DNA from: AP-16 sp046727735
Lineage (GTDB): Bacteria > Pseudomonadota > Alphaproteobacteria > Rhizobiales > Xanthobacteraceae
DNA length: 64,000 bases
Assembly (NCBI GenBank): GCA_046727735.1
Contig: JBKPDF010000031.1
Coordinates: forward strand, 1 to 64,000
Direction: 5' to 3'
Shown here in pieces: positions 29,039-37,124 of the stretch (the first letter of the stretch is position 1; every line of letters begins with the position of its first letter). The notes under the pieces are model-generated. The model saw nothing but the letters and a program-made list of their open reading frames with translations. It did no database searches and had not been told where the DNA came from. Position numbers and translations under genes: made by a program.

Positions 29039-29854
29039 ATGATCGACACCAAGACCGTCACGATCGGGAATCAGACGCTGCGGGTCGGGATCCATCGCGG
29101 ATCCTCGCAGCTTCCGCCGCTTCTCGTATTCAACGGCATCGGCGCCAATCTGGACCTGATCGAGCCGTTCGCCGCGGCCTTGAAGGACGTCGAGGTGATC
29201 GCTTTCGATGTTCCGGGCACCGGCGGATCGCCTGCGCCGACTTTTCCATACCGGTTTCGCGGCCTCGCGCGACTGGCGGACGATCTGCTCGAAGAACTTG
29301 GTTACCGAGGGCAGGTCGACGCCATCGGGGTGTCGTGGGGCGGGGCGTTGGCGCAGACCTTCGCATTTCATCATCCGCAGCGCTGCCGCAAGCTCATTCT
29401 CGCCGCAACTTCGCCGGGTGCGATCATGGTGCCCGGCCGGCTCAGCGTGCTGATGAAGCTCGTGAGCCCTCGTCGCTATGCCGACCCGGATTATCTGCGC
29501 AAGGTCGGGCCCGAACTTTACGGCGGCAGCTATCGTCACAATCCCGAGCTGATCAGCAAGCACGGTCTTGCGATTCGGCCGCCGTCCGGGCGCGGTTACC
29601 TCTATCAGCTCCTCGCCGGGTGGGGTTGGACCAGCCTGCCGTGGTTGCGCCGGCTGCGCCAGCCGACGCTCATCATGCACGGCACGGATGATCCCATGGT
29701 GCCGCTGGCCAATGCCAAGATTTTGGCGGCGCTCATCCCCAATTCGCGGCTATTCGTGATCGACGACGGCCACCTGTTCCTGATCTCACGAGCTCCCGAG
29801 ACAGCGGCGGTAATTCATCAATTCCTTGCCGATTGCGAGTCGCTCGAGGGGTAG
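29039..29854 (+). CDS. phaZ: Intracellular PHA depolymerase, mcl type
   Basis: A 271-residue alpha/beta hydrolase. S99 sits in GVSWGGALAQ, D217/D218 in MHGTDDPMVP and H245 in DDGHLFL. The flanking segments LVFNGIGANLDLIEPF, VIAFDVPGTGGS and WGWTSLPWL correspond to PhaZ of the Pseudomonas phaC1-phaZ-phaC2 cluster. It would mobilise stored medium-chain polymer to 3-hydroxy acids. It starts 35 bases after phaC. The ATG at 29039 is the first sensible start; the longer open frame overlaps phaC. Confidence 0.9.
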   Translation: MIDTKTVTIGNQTLRVGIHRGSSQLPPLLVFNGIGANLDLIEPFAAALKDVEVIAFDVPGTGGSPAPTFPYRFRGLARLADDLLEELGYRGQVDAIGVSWGGALAQTFAFHHPQRCRKLILAATSPGAIMVPGRLSVLMKLVSPRRYADPDYLRKVGPELYGGSYRHNPELISKHGLAIRPPSGRGYLYQLLAGWGWTSLPWLRRLRQPTLIMHGTDDPMVPLANAKILAALIPNSRLFVIDDGHLFLISRAPETAAVIHQFLADCESLEG

Positions 29855-30004
29855 ACCCCTGGGGTCATGCACTGTTCGTTCCAATCGGACCGGGAGCCGG
29901 TATTGCGCCTTCCGAGCTACCGAGGCGTCGGCGAGAACACGATTAGGATTGACGCGCGGGCCGTCCTGCCGCTGGTAGGCACCACCAGGACCGCCGAAAT
30001 TCTC

Positions 30005-30349
30005 ATGCGCCTCAAATCTGCGATCTGGGTCTCAGCCTATTTACGGCGCCGGCACCTCGACGGCACCTTGGCGGTGGTGCGCCGGCGCGGCGCGGAGGAA
30101 GCGGGCGCCGTCTTCGTGAAGATCAATCGGCTCGACGGCACCGCCGAGCTCTACGGCCCGGCGCCGCAATCGGCGTTCGAGGAATCCCGCCCGTCAGACC
30201 GGGCATTCACACCATGCTTTAAGGTGCAGCCCGTGCCGGAAGCGGAGGTGGAAGCCTATTTGGCGCGGGAGATTCGTTTCGATTCCGACGTCTGGATCGT
30301 CGAAGTCGAAGATCGTTCGGGCTCACATCTGCTCGACGTCGTCGCGTGA
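30005..30349 (+). CDS. DUF1491 family protein
   Basis: A 114-residue alphaproteobacterial protein. It begins MRLKSAIWVSAYLRRRH, continues AVFVKINRLDGTAELYGP, and ends with a DVWIVEVEDRSG segment, the usual DUF1491 plan. Function is unknown; homologues are small cytoplasmic proteins. The open frame upstream of M47 is probably untranslated, although its DNA (29937-30004) recurs in the decayed copy at 36884. That copy shares both ends of this locus but lacks the middle. Confidence 0.85.
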   Translation: MRLKSAIWVSAYLRRRHLDGTLAVVRRRGAEEAGAVFVKINRLDGTAELYGPAPQSAFEESRPSDRAFTPCFKVQPVPEAEVEAYLAREIRFDSDVWIVEVEDRSGSHLLDVVA

Positions 30350-30631
30350 GGGCGGAAGCGGCTCGGGAGGAGGGTCCTGCACTCTCGCGGGGAAGCGGCC
30401 GCGCGCCCTACGCCGGGGCGGCGATAGGTATATCGAGGCCCCGCGTCTCGTTGGGTCGACGCCGCGCGGGGCTGCATCGCGTCACGAGATCAGCACGACC
30501 GATCTGGACGGAGGCACGGCCGCGAGCGCAGAATTCGGCTGGCAGTCATCGTCGCGTTACCGGCAACCCGGAATGTCACGCTGCAACGTGCCGCCAGTGG
30601 CATCGATGCTGGCGGGAGGGAGCAGCTCGAG

Positions 30632-31654
30632 ATGAATGAATCATCCGCTTCGACGCCCTCCGATTCCCGGGTTGCCGATGCCAAGGGCATGGTCATCAAC
30701 TGCGCCGCCTATAGCTCGGGGCGTCGCGTCGCGGATATCGATCTCGACGCGGCACGCAACGTCGATACCTCCGACGGCCGTTTCGTCTGGATCGGTCTGC
30801 ACGAGCCCAATGAGCCGCTGCTGCGCACCGTCCAGCAGCGGTTCGGCCTCCACGACCTCGCCATCGAGGATGCACTGACCGCTCACCAGCGGCCGAAGCT
30901 CGAAATCTACGGCGACTCGCTTTTCATAGTCATGCGAACGGCCTCGCTGCGGGACTGCAAGATCCAATGCGGCGAGACTCATATCTTTGCGGGCCGCGGC
31001 TACGTTGTCACGGTGCGACACGGCTCGACCACGGCTTACAGAGAGGTGCGAGCCCGGTGCGAGGGCGCGCCGAAGATGCTGGCAATGGGCGAAGGCTTCG
31101 TCGTTTACTCGATCATGGATTTCATCGTCGACAACTATTTTCCGATCCTGCAGGAACTCGAAATCGAGGTGGACGCATTGGAGGACAGTGTCTTTGCTCG
31201 CGGCTCCGACCGGCCGAACGTTGAGCGTATTTACGAGCTCCGACACGAATTGCTGTTGCTGCGTCGCGCGGTCCAGCCGCTGCAGGAGGTTTGCAATCGC
31301 ATAATGCGGTTCGATGTGCCGCTGATCGATCAAGCCATGCACCCGTACCTCCGCGACGTCCAAGATCATGTCATTCGTCTTGTGGAGAGCATCGACAACC
31401 TTCGTGACCTGCTGGCGGCGGCTCTGGAAGCGCACCTGCTGCTCTCCTCGGTCGAGCAGAACAACATCATCAAGATCTTTTCTGTCGCGGCGGTGGTGCT
31501 GATGCCGCCCACGCTGGTCGCGTCGATTTACGGCATGAACTTCAAAAGCATGCCGGAACTGGAATGGCCGTACGGGTATTATGTGGCTCTGATGTTGATG
31601 ATGGTCGTTGCCGTGCTGCCCTATTTGTTTTTCAAATGGAAGAAGTGGTTGTAG
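30632..31654 (+). CDS. corA: CorA family magnesium/divalent cation transporter
   Basis: A 340-residue CorA protein. A long cytoplasmic domain with a helical stalk (IYELRHELLLLRRAVQPLQE) leads to two C-terminal transmembrane helices, and the signature loop is YGMNFKSMPEL. The protein ends FFKWKKWL. The pore is a pentamer importing Mg2+ and, in some members, Co2+ or Ni2+. The ribosome binding site GGGAGGGAG lies upstream of the ATG. The gene is convergent with the ChvI-type regulator. The 280-base gap before it shows no recognisable Mg2+ riboswitch. Confidence 0.94.
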   Translation: MNESSASTPSDSRVADAKGMVINCAAYSSGRRVADIDLDAARNVDTSDGRFVWIGLHEPNEPLLRTVQQRFGLHDLAIEDALTAHQRPKLEIYGDSLFIVMRTASLRDCKIQCGETHIFAGRGYVVTVRHGSTTAYREVRARCEGAPKMLAMGEGFVVYSIMDFIVDNYFPILQELEIEVDALEDSVFARGSDRPNVERIYELRHELLLLRRAVQPLQEVCNRIMRFDVPLIDQAMHPYLRDVQDHVIRLVESIDNLRDLLAAALEAHLLLSSVEQNNIIKIFSVAAVVLMPPTLVASIYGMNFKSMPELEWPYGYYVALMLMMVVAVLPYLFFKWKKWL

Positions 31655-31813
31655 GCCCACGTCCTCCAAGCCGCGGCCCCCCAGGCGCCATCCGCGCCGT
31701 CGCGTTCACCGGCGAGTTCCTGCTGTGCGTCGCTGCCGGGCAACGCGGCAGCAGTCCTGTTCGAATAACGGGAGCCGAGCACGACGTTGCCGGCACAAAG
31801 CCCGCCGATCTCG

Positions 31814-32527
31814 TCAGGTGCGCGTCGGTCGCGCCGCCCGCAAGCGATAGCCGATGCCGTAGAGCGTCTCTACCAGATCGCAAGAACCGTCCACGGCGCG
31901 GAATTTGCGGCGTATGCGCTTGATTACGCTGTCGATCGTGCGCTCCTCGACGTACCTTTCGTGACCATAAACCTCGTCCATCAGGGTAGCGCGGGTCTTC
32001 ACGCTGCCGGGGCAGCTCGCGAGCGCCTGCAACATCAGGAACTCGATCTCGGTGAGCGACACCAGAGCGTCCTTCCAAGTACAACTTCGGTTGCCTCCAT
32101 CCATGCGCAGATTGCTCCACTCCACCCCGCTTGTCGCATGCCGGGCAATCGCAGGTCCGGGGCCCGACCGCTTGCGGCGCAACAGTGCTCTGATGCGCTC
32201 GATCAGAACCCGCTGGGAAAACGGCTTGCGCACGAAGTCGTCAGCTCCGAGCATTAGCCCATGCAGCTCGTCCGCCTCCTCGGTTTTCGAGCTGAGGAAG
32301 ATCACCGGCAGATCGGATTCCTGCCGCAATCGCGCCAACAGCTCCGTTCCGTTCATCCGCGGCATCTTGATGTCCAGAACCGCAATATCCGGCCGATTGG
32401 CTTTGCATCCCCGAATTGCCAAGTCGCCGTCCGAATAGGTGAGGACTCGAAAACCTTCGGCCTCGAAAGCGAGGGACAACGAGTCGAGGACGTTCTGATC
32501 GTCATCGACGAGAGCAATGGTCGACAT
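31814..32527 (-). CDS. ChvI-like OmpR-family response regulator, orphan
   Basis: A 237-residue regulator. Its receiver domain has the phosphorylation site D52 in AVLDIKMPRMNG and a KPFSQRVLIERI segment; the winged-helix DNA-binding domain ends TLYGIGYRLRAA. The wording of the receiver (ALVDDD, SDLPVIFLSSKTEEADEL, GADDFVRKPFSQR) is close to ChvI of Agrobacterium and Sinorhizobium. ChvI normally sits next to its kinase ChvG, but no kinase is adjacent here, so this is probably a paralogue. Partner and targets are unknown. An extra ATG lies one codon upstream. Confidence 0.88.
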   Translation of the reverse strand: MSTIALVDDDQNVLDSLSLAFEAEGFRVLTYSDGDLAIRGCKANRPDIAVLDIKMPRMNGTELLARLRQESDLPVIFLSSKTEEADELHGLMLGADDFVRKPFSQRVLIERIRALLRRKRSGPGPAIARHATSGVEWSNLRMDGGNRSCTWKDALVSLTEIEFLMLQALASCPGSVKTRATLMDEVYGHERYVEERTIDSVIKRIRRKFRAVDGSCDLVETLYGIGYRLRAARPTRT

Positions 32528-32838
32528 CACGGCGCCATCCGGTGCGCAGCCCCGAGCCGCGTGCGAGAAATGCCATGAGCTACGGTCCCGATCGTCCCCG
32601 CTACCCCCGCGATCGGGACCGCGCCAGCGAGCTTGGATTTTTATCCCGCCACTCTGCTATCGCGCCACTATGCGGGGATCTGGGCGGCCAAAGGCCCCCC
32701 CGCTGAATTTCGCAACACGTTGCAAACAGGACACACATCTCGGCACCGCAGAGTCTCCCTGCCAATGGCGCCTGACCGGGGCTCGCAATTGCAATGCGGC
32801 GGACCGGAGCATCGGAGCGCCTTCCCGAACCAGGCGGG
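32528..32838. other. Intergenic region upstream of the ChvI-like gene
   Basis: About 311 bases that should contain the promoter of the ChvI-like gene and the 3' flank of the following hypothetical gene. Nothing else was recognised. Confidence 0.3.
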
Positions 32839-33975
32839 TCACTCGCCCCAAGCCCCGAAGGCCTCCTCAAACGCGCGATTGCCGGTCGCACCCTTCTCGA
32901 TCGCCAAGATCGCGCGCCTGCCGTCTTTGTAGACGAACGGCATATCGAACCACGATTGCTCCTTGAGCATCTTCAGATTCTGATCGAAATCGCCGGCGGC
33001 TGCCGAGAGACCGATGAGGAACAATCCGGACGTCACTCTCGCTGTGACGGTGGTCAGCCGCGCGCCATCCGCCTGCTCTTCCGATTTCATCAGCAGCGCA
33101 GGAATGTCGGAAATCTCCCCGAGTTCAGCGTCGGCCTGCACTGCAATCTCGATGGTGTGACTCGCCGGCAGATTCCGATCCAGGTTGCGCCGGATGGACA
33201 ACGCCATGCGAAGATGACGCTCCGGAACCTCCAGAGATCCACGAATCGTCAGCTCAGGCGACGTGGCCTGTGACGACACCGTCTCGGTTTTCCAGTTCAC
33301 CGATCCGCGATACCTCTTTCCGTGTTTGTCGTAGGGATCGTCCTCGTAAAGCGCGGCGCTGTCTGCGGACCAGGCTTGCGCCCTCGGCTTGCCTGGACCG
33401 AGGCGATCGGAAATCTTCGGGGGCGAGGAGGCGGTCACCCGCGGCCGAGCCGCGCTTGGTTCTATTCCGAACCAGGCTTTGATCTCGTCGCGGTACTCAA
33501 ACATCGCAACGCCGGCCGCGACGATTGCCGCTACGACGAGCCAGGCGATGATCCCCGCCACGACGTCGAGGATCCTGCGTCGGGGTCGAACCGGCTTCCC
33601 GGGCATGTGCAAACCGTCGGGCCCGGCAGGAGCCGTGTCATCGACGCCGCGCAGCCGATTCGACGCTGCGTCTTCCTTTGCGGGGGCGCCGGGCCGCTCG
33701 GTGCAGCGCGGTGCCGTTACGGCCCGGCGCGCTCTTCGCTGTCCGCTGAACGGCGCACCGCCCGGACCCGCGAACTGGGCCTCCACCTTGCGAACTGCGT
33801 CTTCCAAGGAGAGTCGCTCGCGCAGAAGCTCCGGCTCTTCCAGCGGCGGATCGAGCTGGCGCAACTGGTCGACCAACGCGCATTGTGCGCGTTCGTAGAA
33901 GGTGCGCCGAGATTCGGCACTATTGTCCCGCAGTCCGGCGATGCCGCGGGCGAGAAGCGGATAGTAATTGGCCAT
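32839..33975 (-). CDS. Conserved hypothetical single-pass membrane protein
   Basis: A 378-residue protein of a type found in Bradyrhizobium-like genomes. The N-terminal cytoplasmic part, MANYYPLLARGIAGL with YERAQCALVDQLRQLDPPL, contains a predicted helical bundle. A proline/arginine-rich stretch follows, then one transmembrane helix (VVAGIIAWLVVAAIVAAGVA, about residues 138-157). The C-terminal domain of about 200 residues (KRYRGSVNWKTETV, SWFDMPFVYKDGRRAILAIE) is probably periplasmic. The ATG at 33975 fits the family start; an in-frame ATG at 34020 would add 15 residues. Function is unknown. Confidence 0.75.
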   Translation of the reverse strand: MANYYPLLARGIAGLRDNSAESRRTFYERAQCALVDQLRQLDPPLEEPELLRERLSLEDAVRKVEAQFAGPGGAPFSGQRRARRAVTAPRCTERPGAPAKEDAASNRLRGVDDTAPAGPDGLHMPGKPVRPRRRILDVVAGIIAWLVVAAIVAAGVAMFEYRDEIKAWFGIEPSAARPRVTASSPPKISDRLGPGKPRAQAWSADSAALYEDDPYDKHGKRYRGSVNWKTETVSSQATSPELTIRGSLEVPERHLRMALSIRRNLDRNLPASHTIEIAVQADAELGEISDIPALLMKSEEQADGARLTTVTARVTSGLFLIGLSAAAGDFDQNLKMLKEQSWFDMPFVYKDGRRAILAIEKGATGNRAFEEAFGAWGE

Positions 33976-34654
33976 GAGCGCCCAGAGCTCCGTCGAATTC
34001 CCCTCTTGCCCGGCGGACATTCGGGCGCGTAACGCCCGTCTTCCCCGCCTCGATGCGCACGAGCCTGGAAACGGCACGCCGACGCGGCAAACAGGTCACC
34101 AATACCTATCGGCACTGGTGCGCCGAGCGTCGGGCGGAAGCACTCGAACCCCTGCCGGGGCGGGCCATGTCGCACCACGCGCGAATCATGCGCGTGATTT
34201 GTGGCGCGTGTGAGGTAACTTCCCGCGATGTCGGGGCGCGTGCACGCGTGCGGAAGAATTTGTTGATTGCCGCAACTGCGCTCCATGCTTCGATCTGAGG
34301 CCGGCCGAACACCTCGTGGGAACGAGGATCGAGAGCTTCAGGCCCCGAACGCACGGAAATTGAAGCTGCCATATTTGCCTCATTGAGCTGCGAATGTCGG
34401 TCATTTCCAAACCCGGAATGTGAAAATGCTCGGGTCACCGCTTGTGAGGTTTACACATTTCCCTTCTCGCGCGGGCAAGCTCTCCAGGATTGCCATGCCC
34501 AAATCGTGACCCGCGGGAATCATAAATTTGCCCGACCTCTGCAGAACCTTTGCGACTTGTCGGCATATCTTCCCTGCGCCGAATTCTGAGCCATCGCGGC
34601 GCTGGGTTTGCTGGGTAGTTACGGACAACCTGTGGCGTAACGGGAGTGCGACAG
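33976..34654. other. Long intergenic region without a convincing gene
   Basis: About 680 bases with lower GC than the flanks in its right half. Short open frames exist on both strands (for example 34053-34298 plus and 34106-34438 minus), but none has a recognisable family, a good ribosome binding site or gene-like composition. It may carry decayed sequence or regulatory RNA; I see no specific signal. Confidence 0.35.
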
Positions 34655-34843
34655 ATGAGCAGCGCCATCGACTTCCAGGGAGATGCAATGGAATGCTTGC
34701 ACATGGCGGAGCGAGCCAAAGGCGCCGAGGAAAAATCGGTGCTGCAATGCCTGGCGCGAGCATGGATCACGCTGGGCGAGCAATTCGAGCGCCTGCATGA
34801 GAAAAAGCACTCGCAAGTCTCCAAACCAAGCGTCTTGGATTGA
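34655..34843 (+). CDS. Small conserved-type hypothetical protein
   Basis: A 62-residue protein (MSSAIDFQGDAMECLHMAER ... ITLGEQFERLHEKKHS). The sequence predicts two amphipathic helices with a WITLGEQFERL core, a pattern I recall from many short Bradyrhizobium proteins. The ATG at 34655 has GGGAG eight bases upstream, which decides the start over a GTG three codons earlier. No function can be assigned. It is followed 53 bases later by the DUF2061 fusion gene. Confidence 0.6.
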   Translation: MSSAIDFQGDAMECLHMAERAKGAEEKSVLQCLARAWITLGEQFERLHEKKHSQVSKPSVLD

Positions 34844-34896
34844 TTGCCGGCGCATACCGAATCAGCCAACAGAACTTCACGACACCGAGGGCTCGA

Positions 34897-36069
34897 ATGC
34901 TGATCGATGCGTGGGAGGGCCGGCACCGGTCCCTGGTGAAAGCCATCAGCTGGAGGGTCGCCGGAAGCATCGACACCTTGCTGTTGTCCTTTTTGGTGAC
35001 GGGGAGCCTCGTATTCGCGAGCTCGATCGCGGGCATCGAGACGATTACCAAGGTCGTGCTTTACTATTTGCACGAGCGGGCATGGACGATCGTGCGGTGG
35101 GGACGGGGTTCGCGAACGCGCCGCATGCGTCTCCATTTGCACCGCATTTGGTTGCGGCTACGGAGCCGGAGCATCGCGTTCGCAGCGGCGATCGCGGCCC
35201 TGCTCGCCCGCCTCCGCCAGGGTTGGCAGCCTCACAGCGTTGCCGCAATCGGTGCCTTTCTGTTTTGCTTCGCCATCGTTTTTACGCCGCCGCATGCCCA
35301 ATTCGGAAAGGTTGGCAACATCCGATCCTCTGCGGCCGCGACCCAGAGTAAGATCCGGAGCGCAGAACTCGAATTGGCGACAGCCGGTTTGGATCGTGGA
35401 AGGAGCCGCCCGAACGAGCCTGGTGACGACACGCGGAATGTCTCTGGTGCGGCGTACGGGTCTGCGAACCCGGGTGCGGAATCGACAGCGCCGCCTCGAA
35501 CGAACGATCGCGCTTTGCAGGTGACGACGCCGGATGCCGCGGAAGAAATCTCAACCAGTTTGCTCCCATCCGACCGCGTGACGCAGGTTCAGCAGAAGCT
35601 CGTCAAGCTGGGCTATTTGTCGGAGCCCGCAACGGGTAGATGGGGACCTCTGTCCCGCCAGGCACTCAAGGCGTTCAAGGCGGATCACGATCTGTCTCCT
35701 GACGACGTCTGGGATGAGGCCACCGAACGCAGTCTGCTGAGGGGAAGCGCTGCAGACCTCGAGGCTTTCGTAGGGATTTGGGGCGCCGATGCGGGCGCCT
35801 GTTCGGCTCGGCTCAATCGCGGCGGCTTTCTGCCCGCCGTCATCGAGAGTGAGGGAGCATGGGCCGGAGAGACCTTTTGCGCCTTCCAAAAGAAAAGACG
35901 TACGACGCGCGGATGGGAGCTCGTCGCGAGCTGTTCCAATTCGCGCGAGCGTTGGACCGCTCACGTCCGCCTGGCGCTTGTCGGCGAGCAGTTGATCTGG
36001 ACCAGCGAAAGGGGCGCGCAGAACTATCTGCGATGTCAACCGGGACTGGGTGTCGCCCGAGCCTTTTAG
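34897..36069 (+). CDS. DUF2061 domain fused to a peptidoglycan-binding domain
   Basis: A 390-residue protein. Residues 7-65 form a DUF2061 membrane unit (RSLVKAISWRVAGSIDTLLL, then ETITKVVLYYLHERAW). After a basic segment comes another hydrophobic helix near residues 115-135 (VAAIGAFLFCFAIVFTP), then a disordered linker. A peptidoglycan-binding-like repeat follows (VQQKLVKLGYLSEPATGRWG), and a C-terminal block with four cysteines ends the protein. DUF2061 proteins are normally short and stand-alone, so this fusion is unusual. The start at 34897 has GAGGG upstream. Function is unknown; an envelope role is inferred. Confidence 0.75.
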   Translation: MLIDAWEGRHRSLVKAISWRVAGSIDTLLLSFLVTGSLVFASSIAGIETITKVVLYYLHERAWTIVRWGRGSRTRRMRLHLHRIWLRLRSRSIAFAAAIAALLARLRQGWQPHSVAAIGAFLFCFAIVFTPPHAQFGKVGNIRSSAAATQSKIRSAELELATAGLDRGRSRPNEPGDDTRNVSGAAYGSANPGAESTAPPRTNDRALQVTTPDAAEEISTSLLPSDRVTQVQQKLVKLGYLSEPATGRWGPLSRQALKAFKADHDLSPDDVWDEATERSLLRGSAADLEAFVGIWGADAGACSARLNRGGFLPAVIESEGAWAGETFCAFQKKRRTTRGWELVASCSNSRERWTAHVRLALVGEQLIWTSERGAQNYLRCQPGLGVARAF

Positions 36070-36308
36070 AAAGGGGAGGCCAGCGACGTTCTCGCCGCCT
36101 CGCAACCGAATTCGGCGAGCACTGTTCTAGCCCCAAAACATCTGACCTCGCTTCTTTAGGTCGTTTCCACAACGACATTTCGGATCGCCGCAATCAGGAC
36201 CCTCAACAGCCACAGTATTGCCGAGGGAGTCCTCGATGATCCGAATCAGGCAGCGTTTATAGCGTGCGTAGAGCCGGGAGTTTTCCTTCGATGCGGGGAT
36301 GATCGAAA

Positions 36309-36758
36309 ATGCGAAGAAACGATCTGTCGTTCGCGATCATCATTTCGGGATTCGTGTTTACCGCACCATGGGATTGGAACCTTCTCGCCGGCAGCGACTG
36401 CATCGTCAAGCCAAGTTCATCGTCGTCAGGCCATTGGTACTACCACACTGATCCTGCTACCCGTCGCAAATGCTGGTACGTAGCCTCCAGCACGCAGATC
36501 AGACGCTCCGCCCCGCCGCAGCAGGTCTCTCCGGCCTCCAGCCGCGACGTTTCAGTACGCGCGGTGGATGCCACTTCGCCTCAATACCGTGCCCACTCAT
36601 CTCGCACGCCGGCAAGCAACGGACAAGAGAACCTCTTTCTGAAATTTCTGCGATGGCAAGACCAGCATCGAGAGTCGGATACACTGCCACCCGAAACGAG
36701 CAAAGACGCACTGTTTCGAGAATTTCTCATATGGCAAGCATTGCATACCGACCCGTGA
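36309..36758 (+). CDS. Secreted hypothetical protein with HWYYHTDPATRRKCWY motif
   Basis: A 149-residue protein. An N-terminal hydrophobic segment (FAIIISGFVFTAPW) suggests a signal peptide. Around residues 31-56 lies a cysteine-aromatic block (DCIVK, then GHWYYHTDPATRRKCWY) that I recognise from many small Bradyrhizobium proteins of unknown function; its two cysteines may form a disulfide. The C-terminal half contains two related stretches, LFLKFLRWQDQH and LFREFLIWQALH, that look like an internal duplication. There is no ribosome binding site of note. Confidence 0.65.
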   Translation: MRRNDLSFAIIISGFVFTAPWDWNLLAGSDCIVKPSSSSSGHWYYHTDPATRRKCWYVASSTQIRRSAPPQQVSPASSRDVSVRAVDATSPQYRAHSSRTPASNGQENLFLKFLRWQDQHRESDTLPPETSKDALFREFLIWQALHTDP

Positions 36759-36883
36759 CCGACTCGCCGAGCCGGCATCGAACCCCATGCGACTAGCCGG
36801 CCGCCTTCGAAGCGGTAGGATTGAAAATCTCTTCCGAATCCCGCCGCGCAAACGCCGCGAGCGTCGCCCGCCGGCGCTGACAT

Positions 36884-37124
36884 CACGATAGGATTGACCC
36901 GCGAGGCCGTCCTGCCGTTGACAGCCACCACCAGGACCGCCGCAATCAGGATTCGATGAATCCCGCCGCGCAGACCGGGTATTCACGCCGTGCTTCGAGG
37001 CGCAACCGATGCCGGAGGCCGGGTGGAAGCGTATTTGGCGCGGGAAATCCGCCCGATTCCGAGGTGTGGATAGTCGCAGTCGAAGATCGTCCGGCTCACA
37101 TCTGATCGATGTCGTCGCGTAACG
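36884..37124 (+). pseudogene. Decayed, internally deleted second copy of the DUF1491 locus
   Basis: The DNA matches 29937-30349 at both ends. 36884-36950 parallels the upstream flank of the DUF1491 gene (shared CCGTCCTGCCG and ACCACCAGGACCGCCG). 36952-37124 parallels its 3' third (shared GGAATCCCGCC-like start, TATTTGGCGCGGGA, GTCGAAGATCGT and GTCGTCGCGT). About 170 bases covering the start codon and first half are missing, and small indels break the frame. It is a relic of a duplication about 7 kb away. Its right end overlaps the 3' end of the DUF2336 gene. Confidence 0.8.

Noticed and set aside
30350..30631. Possible magnesium riboswitch in the corA leader
   Set aside because: I could not fit the conserved loops of an M-box or mgtA-type leader; only generic GC-rich stems are present.
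34401..34654. Minus-strand frame with a protein-like stretch in the long gap before 34655
   Set aside because: No start signal or family; the frame continues antisense into the small gene. Possibly decayed sequence, but not supportable.
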